DNA of 58,017 nt from Chelativorans xinjiangensis (GTDB lineage: Bacteria > Pseudomonadota > Alphaproteobacteria > Rhizobiales > Rhizobiaceae), in NCBI RefSeq assembly GCF_009812055.1, contig NZ_WQNH01000031.1, positions 1-58,017 of the forward strand, in the 5' to 3' direction. The number at the start of each line of letters is the position of its first letter. Positions within the stretch are counted from its first letter, which is position 1. The translations under genes were made by a program, and so were the position numbers. The notes beneath the pieces are model-generated. The model was not told the origin of the DNA. It did not search any database and saw nothing but the letters and a program-made list of their open reading frames with translations. This document shows positions 37,072 to 46,667 of this stretch, one piece after another.

Positions 37072-38889
37072 CTACTCCGCCGGATTGGGGTTCTTCTTCC
37101 TCTTGAACAAGGCGATCAGATTGTCCCACAGCTCGATCTTGGCGCCCTGACGCTTCATGATCACGCCCTGCTGGACGATGGACAGGAAGTTGTTCCAGGC
37201 CCAGTAGATGACGAGGCCGGCCGGGAAGGTCGCCAGCATGAAGGTGAAGACCACCGGCATCCAGGTAAAGATCATCGCCTGGGTCGGGTCGGGCGGCGTC
37301 GGGTTCATGCGCATCTGCAGGAACATCGTGATGCCCATGATGAGCGGCCACACGCCGATCATCAGGAAAGAGGGCACGTCGTAGGGCAGAAGACCGAACA
37401 GGTTGAAGAGCGACGTCGGATCGGGCGCCGAAAGGTCCTGGATCCAGCCGAAGAAGGGCGCATGGCGCATCTCGATGGTGACGTAGAGCACCTTGTAGAG
37501 TGCGAAGAAGACCGGGATCTGCAAAAGGATCGGCCAGCAGCCGGCGATCGGATTGATCTTCTCCTTCTTGTAGAGCTCCATCATCGCCTGCTGCTGCTTC
37601 ATCTTGTCGTCCGCGTATTTCTCGCGGATTTCCAGCATGGCGGGCTGCATCTTCTTCATGTTCGCCATGGACTTGTAGGACTTGTTGGCGAGCGGGAAGA
37701 AGACGAGCTTGACGGCGACGGTGGTGGCGAGGATCGACAGGCCGAAATTTCCGAGCAGCTTGAAGAACCAGTCGATGAGATAGAACATCGGCTTGGTGAT
37801 GAAGTAGAACCAGCCCCAATCGATCAGAAGCTCGAACTGGCGGATGTCGCGCTCGGTCTCGTAGGCGTCGACGACACCGACCTCCTTGGCGCCGGCGAAG
37901 ACCAGCGTCTCGGTATTGACGGTGGCGCCGTCGGCGACGGTCAGCTCGTCGGAGAGAAAGTCGGCCTGGTAGCGCGGGCCGTTGTCCTCGGAATAATAAA
38001 AGCGCGGCTGGAATGCGGTGCCGGCGCGCGGCACCATCGTCACCGCCCAGTACTTGTCGGTAATGCCGAGCCAGCCATCGGAGGATTTTCCGGGCCTGAT
38101 GTTCTCCTCCTCGACATCGGAATAATCGATCTCCTGGAGACCCTCCTCACCCGTCACGCCGATCAGGCCTTCATGAAGGATATAGATTCCGGTGGTCTCG
38201 GGCTTGCCGATGCGCGTGGTACGACCGTAGCTGCGCAGCGCGACCGGTGCCCCCGACGCGTTCTCCACCGTGTCGGAGACGGTGAACATGTAGTTCTCGT
38301 CCACCTCGATGATACGCGTAAAGGTCAGACCCCTGTCGTTGGTGTAGGTCAGCGTCACCGGGCTTTCCGGGGTCAGCACCTCGCCCTCTGCGACGCGCCA
38401 GACCGTATCCGGCCCCGGCAGGTCGCCGGCCCCGGCATTGCTCACATACCCGGTCTCGACATAGTAGCCGTTGGGGCCGCCCGATGGGTTGAGGAGCTCG
38501 ATGTTGGGAGAATCCCGCTTCACCGTGACGCGGTAGTCCTTCAGAAGGAGATCGTCGAGGCGGGCGCCGGTGAGGTTGATGGAGCCCGACAGACGCGGCG
38601 TGTCGATGCGCACGCGCTCGCTCGCGGCAACGGCGGCCTCGCGTGAGGCGGGGCTGCCGGTCTGCACGGAGGTACCGGGTATGGACGTCGCATCGCCGGT
38701 CGAAGGGATGTCCGCCGGCGCGCCGCCGGCACCCGGCGCAGGCGCTTCCTCCCCCGTTCGCTGCTCGGCCTCGATGCGCGCGGTCTCACGCTGCTCTTCG
38801 ATGCGCGGGTTCATGTAGAACACCTGCCACACGGTCAGGATGACCACCGACAGCGCGATCGTGATGAGGAGGTTGCGGTTGTTGTCCAT
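37072..38889 (-). CDS. yidC: Membrane protein insertase YidC
   Basis: Inserts and folds inner-membrane proteins with or without SecYEG. The 605-residue protein begins MDNNRNLLITIALSVVILTV, the Gram-negative N-terminal helix. A large periplasmic domain runs to about residue 370, and the five-helix YidC/Oxa1 core follows (NFGLSILATTVAVKLVFFPL, NPIAGCWPILLQIPVFFALY, then LPYDVPSFLMIGVWPLIMGI). A short basic tail ends in KRKKNPNPAE. Length is typical of rhizobia. It follows rnpA by 8 bases. Confidence 0.97.
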   Translation of the reverse strand: MDNNRNLLITIALSVVILTVWQVFYMNPRIEEQRETARIEAEQRTGEEAPAPGAGGAPADIPSTGDATSIPGTSVQTGSPASREAAVAASERVRIDTPRLSGSINLTGARLDDLLLKDYRVTVKRDSPNIELLNPSGGPNGYYVETGYVSNAGAGDLPGPDTVWRVAEGEVLTPESPVTLTYTNDRGLTFTRIIEVDENYMFTVSDTVENASGAPVALRSYGRTTRIGKPETTGIYILHEGLIGVTGEEGLQEIDYSDVEEENIRPGKSSDGWLGITDKYWAVTMVPRAGTAFQPRFYYSEDNGPRYQADFLSDELTVADGATVNTETLVFAGAKEVGVVDAYETERDIRQFELLIDWGWFYFITKPMFYLIDWFFKLLGNFGLSILATTVAVKLVFFPLANKSYKSMANMKKMQPAMLEIREKYADDKMKQQQAMMELYKKEKINPIAGCWPILLQIPVFFALYKVLYVTIEMRHAPFFGWIQDLSAPDPTSLFNLFGLLPYDVPSFLMIGVWPLIMGITMFLQMRMNPTPPDPTQAMIFTWMPVVFTFMLATFPAGLVIYWAWNNFLSIVQQGVIMKRQGAKIELWDNLIALFKRKKNPNPAE

Positions 38890-38897
38890 GGGTGTCC

Positions 38898-39260
38898 TTA
38901 GCCCGCGTGCACGGGTTTTTTGCCACGAATGCGGCGGGAAAGCTCTTCCTTCAGCGCCACGAAGGGCGCATCCAGTATCTCGCGCCTTCCCACGATCACA
39001 TAGTCGGTGCCCGGCGCCATTTCATCGGCGGCGTGGATGCGGACCGCCTCGCGCAGGCGACGGCGAATGCGGTTGCGCTCCACGGCATTGCCGGCCTTCT
39101 TCGTCACGGTGATGCCGAGACGCGCCGGCTGGTCGTCGCCACGCTCCAGAACCTCGAGCAGGAAAAGAGGGCCGCGCCGCTTCGTCCCGCGACGGACCGC
39201 CAGGAACTCGGCGCGCTTTTTGAGGCGCGCGGGATACCCGCTCCGCGCCTGGCCGGACAA
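38898..39260 (-). CDS. rnpA: Ribonuclease P protein component
   Basis: The protein subunit of RNase P, which trims tRNA 5' ends. The 120-residue basic protein has [19 protein letters not shown] near the N-terminus and the RNR motif region [20 protein letters not shown] near residue 55. The reading frame opens with TTG at 39260, 23 bases after rpmH; no ATG lies nearby, so TTG is the best choice. Part of the rpmH-rnpA-yidC operon. Confidence 0.94.
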   Translation of the reverse strand: MSGQARSGYPARLKKRAEFLAVRRGTKRRGPLFLLEVLERGDDQPARLGITVTKKAGNAVERNRIRRRLREAVRIHAADEMAPGTDYVIVGRREILDAPFVALKEELSRRIRGKKPVHAG

Positions 39261-39283
39261 TGCCGAGGCCCTGAACCCGCCAC

Positions 39284-39418
39284 TTACGCCGAAAGCCGCT
39301 TGCGGCCACGGTTGCGGCGCGCGGCGATGACGCGACGGCCGCCCTTGGTGGACATGCGGGCGCGGAAACCGTGCCGGCGCTTGCGGACGAGTTTGGAGGG
39401 CTGGTAGGTGCGCTTCAT
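39284..39418 (-). CDS. rpmH: 50S ribosomal protein L34
   Basis: A 44-residue ribosomal protein: [20 protein letters not shown] at the start and [11 protein letters not shown] at the end are diagnostic of L34. It is the first gene of the rpmH-rnpA-yidC operon; the AT-rich ATTTATTTAATACC stretch around its start would hold the ribosome-binding region, though no strong SD is visible. Confidence 0.96.
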   Translation of the reverse strand: MKRTYQPSKLVRKRRHGFRARMSTKGGRRVIAARRNRGRKRLSA

Positions 39419-39606
39419 TTATTTAATACCGCGGGGTGCGGCCCTTCTTCATTCTGTCTCGATGAACAGGAGCGTTTGCGGACCGCCGGGCGCACAAGAG
39501 CGTCCGCCGGACGGTCAGCCCGAACGTGCCGGGCTTATAAGAAGCGCGTTTCGGAAAGTCAATGAACGCGCGGCCTGCGGTGCGAATTGTCGCAAGGTTG
39601 CCTCCG

Positions 39607-39748
39607 CTCGTCATCCCGGAAGCCGGAGCGAAGCGGAGGATGTCCGGGACCCATTCTCGCCTCGCTGAAGCTCCGGCGAAGCGGGCCGGAATGTGGAAGA
39701 GTCACGGAATGGGTCCCGGACAAGCCCTCGGCTTTCCGGGATGACGAG
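39607..39748. repeat. Palindromic intergenic repeat of the GTCATCCCGGA type
   Basis: Left arm CTCGTCATCCCGGAA and GTCCGGGACCCATTC pair with right arm GAATGGGTCCCGGAC and TTCCGGGATGACGAG. It lies between rpmH and gshA. The 361-base gap 39419-39779 otherwise holds the upstream region of rpmH, in which I see no clear promoter. Confidence 0.85.
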
Positions 39749-39779
39749 CGTGCGCAGAGAGTGCATGGCCACATCGGCC

Positions 39780-41153
39780 CTAATACGCGTGCTCCAGGAA
39801 AACCGGCTCGATGGAGCCGCCCCAGCGTGTGTGATAGGCCGTCACCATCTCCTGCGCGCTGGTGGTGCCGCGGGCGACCACCTCGTCGAGCGGGTTCAGG
39901 AAATCGGTCTCGTCATAGCCTTCGCGGTTTCTTCGGGCGCGGTGCTTCAGGCCCATGCGGGAGATTGCGAGCACCTCGCGTGCGGTCTCGCGCAGCTCGT
40001 GGTTGCGGAACCGGTTCGCCAGTCCCTCCACGGGCACGGCGTCGCGCATCGCCACGACTTCCTCGAAGCTCCAGCCCTTGGTGAGGTCTTCGGCCGCGTC
40101 GAGCGCGGCATCGTCGTAGAGAAGCCCGACCCAGAACGCCGGCAAGGCGCAGATGCGGCGCCACGGGCCGCCGTCGGCGCCGCGCATCTCCAGGAAGCGC
40201 TTGAGCCGCACGTCGGGAAAGAGGGTCGACAGGTGGTTTGCCCAGTCGCCCATGGTGGGCATGCCGTCGGACACGGTCTTGCGCAGCGCGCCATCCATGA
40301 ACTGGCGGAAGGTGACGTGGGTGCAGTCGTGGTAGCGGCCCTCGCGGATGACGAAATACATGGGCACGTCGAGCGCCCACTCCACATAGTCGGCAAAGCC
40401 GAAATCCTGGTTGAAAACGAAAGGCAGAAGGCCGGAGCGCTGGTTGTCGGTGTCGCGCCAGATCTCGGCGCGCCAGGACTGGAAGCCGTTCAGCCCGCCA
40501 TCGGTGAAGGGGGAGTTGGCAAAGAGTGCGGTAGAAAGCGGCTGCAGCCGGGTCGACACCTGCATCTTGCGGCGCATGTCGGCTTCCGAGGCAAAGTCGA
40601 GATTCACCTGGATCGTGCAGGTGCGGTACATCATGTCGAGGCCGTGGCTACCCACCTTGGGCATATAGGCGGTCATGATGTCGTAGCGCGATTTCGGCAT
40701 CTTCGGCGTATCGGAAAGCCGCCACTTGGGGCTGGCGCCAAGGCCGAGGAAGCGGATGCCCAGCGGCTCGGCGATCTCGCGCAGCTGCGCCAGGTGGGCG
40801 TTGCCCTCACGGCAGGTCTGGTGAAGGGTCTCGAGCGCTGCACCGGAAAGCTCGAACTGGCCGCCGGGTTCCAGCGAGATGGCGCCCTGCCCCGTCGGCT
40901 CGACGAGGCCGATGATGCGGCCGGCATCCTCGATCGGATCCCAGCCGAGCGTTCTCTGCATGCCCTCGAGCAGCGCGCGGATGCCGCGCGGGCCCTCATA
41001 GGGCACGGGCTGGTTGCCATCGACGTAGAAAGGGAACTTCTCGTGCTCGGTGCCGATGCGCCAGGCGTCCTTCGGCTTCGAGCCGGCGGCGAGATAGCCG
41101 ACCAGTTCTTCGATTGCTTCGATCGGCCGGTTATCGGTCGTGTCGCGCGCCAT
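39780..41153 (-). CDS. gshA: Glutamate-cysteine ligase
   Basis: First step of glutathione synthesis, ATP-dependent joining of glutamate and cysteine. The 457-residue protein is of the plant/alphaproteobacterial GCS2 class: RIGTEHEKFPFY near residue 32, EPTGQGAISLEPGGQFELSG near residue 80, and CTIQVNLDFASEADMRRKM near residue 155. The ATG at 41153 has AGGAGAAA directly upstream. It follows rsmE on the same strand with an 82-base gap, the usual rhizobial order. Confidence 0.95.
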   Translation of the reverse strand: MARDTTDNRPIEAIEELVGYLAAGSKPKDAWRIGTEHEKFPFYVDGNQPVPYEGPRGIRALLEGMQRTLGWDPIEDAGRIIGLVEPTGQGAISLEPGGQFELSGAALETLHQTCREGNAHLAQLREIAEPLGIRFLGLGASPKWRLSDTPKMPKSRYDIMTAYMPKVGSHGLDMMYRTCTIQVNLDFASEADMRRKMQVSTRLQPLSTALFANSPFTDGGLNGFQSWRAEIWRDTDNQRSGLLPFVFNQDFGFADYVEWALDVPMYFVIREGRYHDCTHVTFRQFMDGALRKTVSDGMPTMGDWANHLSTLFPDVRLKRFLEMRGADGGPWRRICALPAFWVGLLYDDAALDAAEDLTKGWSFEEVVAMRDAVPVEGLANRFRNHELRETAREVLAISRMGLKHRARRNREGYDETDFLNPLDEVVARGTTSAQEMVTAYHTRWGGSIEPVFLEHAY

Positions 41154-41235
41154 TTTCTCCTCCGGCCTTTTCAGAAGCACAGCCTGATTGACGAAGTCGC
41201 AAGCGGCAAGCAAGCAAAAAGTTCTGAAGACCTCC

Positions 41236-41988
41236 TCAAGCGGTCACCATGTCGCGCCAATCGCCCGCGGCCGCCTGGATGAGGGCGAGTGCCGCCACCG
41301 CCGCGGTATCGGCGCGCAGGATGCGGGGTCCAAGCGGAATCGGCACCACGAACGGCAGCGCGCGCAGCGTCCTGCGCTCCGCCTCGGAGAAGCCGCCTTC
41401 GGGGCCGACGAGCAGGCCGAGCCTGGCATTCTGCAGCGCCGTGAGCGCCGTGAGCGGGTCGTTGGTGGGGGCGTCCTCGTCGCAAAAGACAAGGCGCCTC
41501 TCCTCCTCCCAGTCGGCGAGAAGGCGGTCGAGCTTGATCGGCTCGTGCACGATAGGAATCGAGAGGACGCCGCATTGCTCGGCGGCCTCGATCACGTTCG
41601 CTTGAAGGCGTGGCAGGCCGAGCTTGGGCACCTGCGTGTGCTGGGTGACAACGGGCTGGAGGTGGCCTGCGCCCATCTCCACCGCCTTCTGCACCAGATA
41701 GTCGAGGCGGCCCTGCTTCAAGGGGGCGAAGCAGTAGAAGAGATCGGGCTTCGGCGTCTGCGGGCGTGTCTGCTCGCGTATGGCAAGGTGCGCCGACTTT
41801 TTCGACAAGGCGGCGATCTCAGCCAGCCATTCGCCATCGCAGCCGTTGAAGACAAGCACGTGGTCGCCCTCGCGCATGCGCAGGACATGGGCCAGGTAAT
41901 GCGCCTGCTCGCGCGTCGTCTCGACCTTTGTCCCTTGCGAAAGGCCGTCGGCCAGGTAAAGCCGCTGCATCTTGTAGTTCGCTCGCAT
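41236..41988 (-). CDS. rsmE: 16S rRNA (uracil-1498-N3)-methyltransferase
   Basis: Methylates U1498 of 16S rRNA using S-adenosylmethionine. The 250-residue SPOUT protein has the N-terminal PUA-like part ([19 protein letters not shown]) and the knot motifs [20 protein letters not shown] near residue 192 and [20 protein letters not shown] near residue 220. The ATG at 41988 is preferred over longer in-frame readings that overlap the upstream gene. Confidence 0.95.
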   Translation of the reverse strand: MRANYKMQRLYLADGLSQGTKVETTREQAHYLAHVLRMREGDHVLVFNGCDGEWLAEIAALSKKSAHLAIREQTRPQTPKPDLFYCFAPLKQGRLDYLVQKAVEMGAGHLQPVVTQHTQVPKLGLPRLQANVIEAAEQCGVLSIPIVHEPIKLDRLLADWEEERRLVFCDEDAPTNDPLTALTALQNARLGLLVGPEGGFSEAERRTLRALPFVVPIPLGPRILRADTAAVAALALIQAAAGDWRDMVTA

Positions 41989-42019
41989 GGGCGCTTGATG
42001 CGCTGCGGCGCTGGCTCGG

Positions 42020-42661
42020 TCAAGACCGCGCCGTATCGTGCCAGACGGGACGATAGCCGCTGGCGAGCGCGGCAACGGTGGACGGCGGGGTGATGAGCGT
42101 GAAGGGGCCGGGCGAACGGTCCGTCCCGCCGGGCGCGCCATAGCCGGTGAAGGCCCAGGGCAGAAGCCGCCCGCCGCGCAGCGCATAGGCACGGCCTGCT
42201 GATTCGACCATGGTTCCCTCCGGCAAAGCCGGCAATTGCACCGGTTCCAAAGGAATGACCGCGCCACCGGATGCGCGGCGCTCCTTGTGCAGCCGGGCAT
42301 CCATCTCGGGCGCCGCGGCCCGCCTTCCCTTGCCGCCGGCAAAGCAGCGGGCGAAGCTCAACGCCCGTTCGCGCCGGCAATAGAAGCATGGCCGGTGACC
42401 GGCGGCGAGCGCCGTCACCTCGTCGAGGAAGAAGAGTTCGGTCCAGCCGGCGCCGCCGCTGCGGCTGTTCTTCCCCATCACCTCGCGCCGCTGGTTGCCG
42501 AAGGCGCATTCGCAGACGATCCAGGCCCTGGTGGTCCATCGGCGGGAAAGCAGCGTCCTGGTCGCCGGATCGTGGATGACGCCGCGATTGCCGGTGAAAA
42601 GGCCGCGGTCGGGCACCGCATGGATTGCGCCGAAGGGGTCGACACGGTTTTGCAGCGGCAT
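42020..42661 (-). CDS. Conserved-looking cysteine-rich protein, unknown function
   Basis: I do not recognise this 213-residue protein. It has [14 protein letters not shown] near residue 50 and [15 protein letters not shown] near residue 92, four cysteines that could bind a metal. Between them [16 protein letters not shown] suggests a folded core. The second half has [19 protein letters not shown]. The ATG at 42661 is preferred over a TTG at 42679. It lies directly upstream of rsmE on the same strand, 31 bases away, so may be co-transcribed. Confidence 0.78.
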   Translation of the reverse strand: MPLQNRVDPFGAIHAVPDRGLFTGNRGVIHDPATRTLLSRRWTTRAWIVCECAFGNQRREVMGKNSRSGGAGWTELFFLDEVTALAAGHRPCFYCRRERALSFARCFAGGKGRRAAAPEMDARLHKERRASGGAVIPLEPVQLPALPEGTMVESAGRAYALRGGRLLPWAFTGYGAPGGTDRSPGPFTLITPPSTVAALASGYRPVWHDTARS

Positions 42662-42894
42662 CGGGCGCCCGCCGTTCAACGTTTCGTCGGAAGGACGAAA
42701 CTGTTGCCTGAGGGCGACAGCATCCGTGCAAAGCAGTGAATCATCTCCCCTCGCACCTTGCGTTTTTCCGCACGCCCGATAATTGGCCTATCACCAACGA
42801 AACGGACTTCCTTCATCAATTCTGCAAGCCGAATCTTCGGGAACCGAATGGTAACCGGTGGAACCTTATGCTCGAACGCGGAACGGAAAAAGAG

Positions 42895-43035
42895 ATGAGC
42901 CTGATGCGCGCCACTGTCCTCTCCCTTTTGTTGATCACCGCCGTGGCGGTAAGCGGCGCTGGCATCTATGCGGCAACGGCCTCCGGCACCCACGGGACGA
43001 CGGACGGCTACGGCATCAGCACCTTCAGCAGATAG
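42895..43035 (+). CDS. Small exported peptide, putative
   Basis: A 46-residue reading frame with a basic start and one hydrophobic stretch (MRATVLSLLLITAVAVSGAG) ending in AATASG, like a signal peptide with a short mature tail. GGAAAAAGAG precedes the ATG. It lies alone between divergent and convergent neighbours. There is no family match in my memory, so coding status is only moderately supported. Confidence 0.45.
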   Translation: MSLMRATVLSLLLITAVAVSGAGIYAATASGTHGTTDGYGISTFSR

Positions 43036-43782
43036 CTACCCCGTTACCTCCATCAGACGCTTGCGCCTGCCCTCGAACATCATCGCCGTCAGCCGGCCGG
43101 TGTAGAAGGCGCCGGTGTCGAGGTTCACCCGGTTGGGCATGATCTCGGGCGCCGGGGCCGGCGTATGGCCGTGCACGATGAGCTTCGGATGGAGGCCGGT
43201 ATGGCTGTGGAAGCGCCCGCGAATCCACACCAGATCCTCCGGCGACTGGTCCTTAAGCGGCACGCCCGGCATGATGCCGGCATGGCAGAAGAAGAAGTCG
43301 CCGAAGGTGGCGGAGAGCTTCAGGCCGCGCAGGAAGATGAGATGCTCATCCGGGATCGCGTCCCGCAACGCCGCGTGGCCGCGCAGGAGCGCGTCACGCG
43401 TGTAAAAATCCAGCTCCACACCGTAGGAGCGCGCCGTCGCCTCGCCGCCATTGTTGGCGAAAAGGCCATCCGCCGAGGGCTGCGCGAGGAAATCCAGAAG
43501 GCCGATGTCGTGGTTTCCGGCAAGCGTGATAATGCGCGGGTCCATCCGGACGGCATGGGAGAGGAAGTCCAGCACCTGGCGCGTCGCGGGGCCGCGGTCG
43601 ACATAGTCGCCCAGGTAGACGATGCGCCAATCGGACGGCTGGTCCCGCATGATCTCGGCCATGATGTGGCGGTGCATTTCCGACATCAGGTCGTGGCGGC
43701 CGTGAATGTCGCCCACCGCGTAAAGCCGCATGCCCTCCGGCGCGGCCGCCTCCTCGAAATGGATGCCTGCCTCACCCACCAT
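43036..43782 (-). CDS. Metallophosphoesterase, serine/threonine phosphatase-like
   Basis: A 248-residue PPP-type metallophosphatase, close to the bacterial PrpA/ApaH-like group. The metal-site motifs are in order: VGDIHGRHDL near residue 23, LGDYVDRGP near residue 56, LAGNHDIGLL near residue 87, FCHAGIMPG near residue 165 and VHGHTPAPAP near residue 202. The start at 43782 overlaps lutC by 11 bases; an internal ATG at residue 18 with GGAGG just before it is an alternative. The physiological substrate is unknown. Confidence 0.9.
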   Translation of the reverse strand: MVGEAGIHFEEAAAPEGMRLYAVGDIHGRHDLMSEMHRHIMAEIMRDQPSDWRIVYLGDYVDRGPATRQVLDFLSHAVRMDPRIITLAGNHDIGLLDFLAQPSADGLFANNGGEATARSYGVELDFYTRDALLRGHAALRDAIPDEHLIFLRGLKLSATFGDFFFCHAGIMPGVPLKDQSPEDLVWIRGRFHSHTGLHPKLIVHGHTPAPAPEIMPNRVNLDTGAFYTGRLTAMMFEGRRKRLMEVTG

Positions 43783-44449
43783 CGACGATGACGAGATGCA
43801 GCGCGCGCGGACCGTGGGCGCCGAGAAGCAGCGTCTGCTGGATGTCGGCGGAGCGCGACGGGCCGGTGATGAGGTTCAGCGTGCGCGGCATCTTCCCCTT
43901 GCCGAATTTCTGCCGGAGGCTGGAGAACACCGTCTCCAGATCGCCGGCGATATCCTTGGCTTCGACCACCACAATGTGGTGTTCCGGGAGGAAATTGACA
44001 GTGGTCGGATTGTCGACGCCGGAATGAAGGGCGATTGTACCGCTCTCGGCGACGCCGGCAAGCGCGTGGCTGACGCCCACCTCGTCCTCCGGACCGGCCG
44101 GTCCGGACTTCACCTCAAGCGACTTCACGCCGCTCCACGGCATCTCCCGAAGGCGCTCGTCCGCACCCATGCGCACGGAGGCCGGCAGGTTCTTGGAACG
44201 CAGATAGGCGGAGACGGCCTTGGGCACGTCGGCGCGCTTCTTCACCCGGTCTATCGTCGCGGACACCTTCTCGGCCATCTCGCAAAACAGCGCGACACGC
44301 TCCTTGTCCGCCAGTTGTCCGCGCGCCGGCACCACGCCCGCCGGCGCATCGGCAAGCCGCTTCGCCACCACCTCGGCACGCGCCGCATCGCCGGGTGCCG
44401 TGCCGAGCGAAGAGCGGACCTTGTTCAGTATCGCCTCGCGCGCGCTCAT
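43772..44449 (-). CDS. lutC: Lactate utilization protein C
   Basis: LutC/LldG-family component of the LutABC iron-sulfur lactate oxidase. The 225-residue protein has the family core VGVSHALAGVAESGTIAL near residue 125 and LPEHHIVVVEAKDIAGDLET near residue 155, ending ITGPSRSADIQQTLLLGAHG. It overlaps lutB by 4 bases (ATGA) and the phosphatase by 11. The third gene of lutABC. Confidence 0.93.
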   Translation of the reverse strand: MSAREAILNKVRSSLGTAPGDAARAEVVAKRLADAPAGVVPARGQLADKERVALFCEMAEKVSATIDRVKKRADVPKAVSAYLRSKNLPASVRMGADERLREMPWSGVKSLEVKSGPAGPEDEVGVSHALAGVAESGTIALHSGVDNPTTVNFLPEHHIVVVEAKDIAGDLETVFSSLRQKFGKGKMPRTLNLITGPSRSADIQQTLLLGAHGPRALHLVIVDGG

Positions 44450-45882
44450 GTGCGTGCCTCCTGCTTGCCCGCTTCCCGGTCCCGCCATTGCTGCAGGAAG
44501 GTGCGGCTTTCGGGTGCCGGCAGGTCGCGATGCTTGGTCCAGCCCCCGGCGAAGGGCAGATAGCGGAAACGCCGCTGCGCCCCGCCGAACGCCGAGAGTG
44601 CGGGAATGGCGAAGGAGGCGGCCAGGTGGTAGAGCCGCGGGCGGCGGGCGAAGAAGGCCCAGGCCTTCAGGCCGTAACGCTGCGCCGCCGGGTTGAGGCC
44701 GCGGGCGAACTCGCGCTCGCGCCAGTGGCGCATCATCTTCGGCAGCGGGATATGCATCGGGCAGACCGCCTCGCAGCGGCCGCAAAAGGTGGATGCGTTC
44801 GGCAGATGCCCGGACTTGTCGACGCCGATGAGCGAAGGCGTGAGCACCGCCCCCATCGGGCCGGGATAGACCCAGCCGTACGCGTGGCCGCCGACGGCGT
44901 GATAGACGGGGCAATGGTTCATGCAGGCGCCGCAGCGGATGCAGCGGAGCATGTCCTGGAACTCGGTGCCCAGCATGGACGAGCGGCCGTTGTCGAGGAG
45001 GACGACATGGTACTCCTCCGGCCCGTCGGGATCTTCCGCCCGGCGCGGGCCGGTGGAGACGGTGGTATAGACGCTCATGTCCTGGCCCGTGGCCGAGCGG
45101 GCGAGCACCCGCAGGATCTGGCTCGTGTCGGCAAGCGTCGGCACGATCTTCTCGATCGAGGCGACGACAATGTGGACGCGCGGCAGGATCTGCGTGAGGT
45201 CGCCGTTGCCCTCGTTGGTGACGATGACGGAACTGCCGGTCTCGGCCACCAGGAAATTGGCGCCGGTGATGCCGACGTCGGCGGCGAAATATTCCGCGCG
45301 CAGCACTTCCCGCGCCTCGCTGAGCAGCGAAGCCGGTTCGGAAAGGTCGCGCGTGGGCGGCAGGTGGTGGTGGGCGCGGCGGAAATCGGCCTCCACCTGG
45401 TTCTTGGTCAGGTGCACGGCCGGGGCGATGATGTGGCTCGGATGCTCGCCGCGCAACTGGATGATGTATTCGCCGAGATCGGTCTCGACCGGGCGGATGC
45501 CCTCCTTCTCGAGGAATTCGTTGAGGCCGATCTCCTCGGTGATCATGGACTTGCCCTTGGTCACCGTGCGGGCACCGGCGGCGCGGCAGATGTCGAGGAT
45601 GAGAGAGCGGGCGTCGGCCGCCGTCTCGGCCCAGTGCACACGGCCGCCGGCGGCCTTCACCTTCTCCTCGTAAGCTTCGAGATAGAGATCGAGGTGGGCA
45701 AGCGTGTGATCCTTGATGGCACGGGCGGAATCGCGCAGCGCGTCGAACTCCGGCAAGGCGTCGACCGCCTTCTGGCGCTTGTCGATGAAGCCCGAGCGCA
45801 CATGGCCGAGCGCCTCCTGCAGGTGCGGGTCGGCGAGCGCGCCGCGCGCGTTCGCCTTGAAGGCGGGGGATGTGATCTGCAT
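44446..45882 (-). CDS. lutB: Lactate utilization iron-sulfur protein B
   Basis: The 478-residue LutB has an N-terminal LutC-like LUD domain (TKGKSMITEEIGLNEFLEKE near residue 110, then VGITGANFLVAETGSSVIVT near residue 210). A ferredoxin-like pair of 4Fe-4S sites follows, CIRCGACMNHCPVYH near residue 315 and CGRCEAVCPMHIPLP near residue 365. With LutA and LutC it oxidises L-lactate to pyruvate in the cytoplasm. The start at 45882 shares a base with the lutA stop (TGATG). Confidence 0.94.
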   Translation of the reverse strand: MQITSPAFKANARGALADPHLQEALGHVRSGFIDKRQKAVDALPEFDALRDSARAIKDHTLAHLDLYLEAYEEKVKAAGGRVHWAETAADARSLILDICRAAGARTVTKGKSMITEEIGLNEFLEKEGIRPVETDLGEYIIQLRGEHPSHIIAPAVHLTKNQVEADFRRAHHHLPPTRDLSEPASLLSEAREVLRAEYFAADVGITGANFLVAETGSSVIVTNEGNGDLTQILPRVHIVVASIEKIVPTLADTSQILRVLARSATGQDMSVYTTVSTGPRRAEDPDGPEEYHVVLLDNGRSSMLGTEFQDMLRCIRCGACMNHCPVYHAVGGHAYGWVYPGPMGAVLTPSLIGVDKSGHLPNASTFCGRCEAVCPMHIPLPKMMRHWREREFARGLNPAAQRYGLKAWAFFARRPRLYHLAASFAIPALSAFGGAQRRFRYLPFAGGWTKHRDLPAPESRTFLQQWRDREAGKQEART

Positions 45883-46655
45883 CAGCGCCCTCCCCCACCG
45901 ATGGCCGGGCCATCGTCCATGCCGGCCAGCACCTCCGCCACGTGGCGCACCTTTATGTCGGCGCCCTGGCGCTGCAGCTTGCCGGCCATGTTCATCAGAC
46001 AGCCGAGGTCGCCGGCGAGCAGCGTCTCGGCACCGGACGCCTTGATGTTGACCGCCTTCTCCTCGACGATCTTGTTGGAGATGTCGGGATACTTGACGCA
46101 GAAGGTGCCGCCGAAGCCGCAGCACACGTCCGCATCCTTCAGTTCCTTGAGTTTGAGCCCCGAGACCGATCCAAGCAGGCGGCGCGGCTGTTCGCGGATA
46201 TTGAGCTCGCGCAGGCCCGAACAGGAATCGTGGTAGGTGACGCTGCCCTCGTGCGCCGCGCTCACCGCCTCCATGCCCATGACGTCGACGAGAAAGCTCA
46301 TCAGTTCGTGCACCTTGGCCGAGAAGGCGGCGGCGCGCTCCTCCCACGGATCGCCCTTGAAGAGCGTCGGATAATGCTTCTTCAGCATGCCGGCGCAGGA
46401 ACCGGAGGGGGCGACGATGTAGTCGAACTCCTCGAAGGTCTCGATGGTGTTCCTGGCGATGGCGATGGCGTCCTCGCGGTCGCCGGAGTTGTAGGCCGGC
46501 TGGCCGCAGCAGGTCTGCGCCATGGGCACCTCGACCTCGCAGCCGGCCTCCTCTAAGAGCTTCACGGAGGCGAAGCCGACGGTGGGGCGGAAGAGGTCGA
46601 CCAGGCAGGTCACGAAGAGGCCGACGCGCGGCCGTTTCAGCGTTTCTTGTCTCAA
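45882..46655 (-). CDS. lutA: Lactate utilization protein A
   Basis: A 257-residue CCG-domain protein with two cysteine-rich repeats, QTCCGQPAYNSGD near residue 47 and VCCGFGGTFCVKYPDISNKI near residue 178, expected to bind iron-sulfur or hetero-disulfide-reductase-type clusters. The start is TTG at 46655, with CAGGAAAGCGCA upstream; no in-frame ATG is near. First gene of lutABC, located after the FadR-type regulator on the same strand. Confidence 0.94.
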   Translation of the reverse strand: MRQETLKRPRVGLFVTCLVDLFRPTVGFASVKLLEEAGCEVEVPMAQTCCGQPAYNSGDREDAIAIARNTIETFEEFDYIVAPSGSCAGMLKKHYPTLFKGDPWEERAAAFSAKVHELMSFLVDVMGMEAVSAAHEGSVTYHDSCSGLRELNIREQPRRLLGSVSGLKLKELKDADVCCGFGGTFCVKYPDISNKIVEEKAVNIKASGAETLLAGDLGCLMNMAGKLQRQGADIKVRHVAEVLAGMDDGPAIGGGGR

Positions 46656-46667
46656 TGCGCTTTCCTG

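Noticed and set aside
39693..41282. Long plus-strand frame opposite gshA, and similar ones opposite yidC (37012-38646) and lutB (44395-46236)
   Set aside because: In each case the opposite strand encodes a well-recognised protein with intact motifs.
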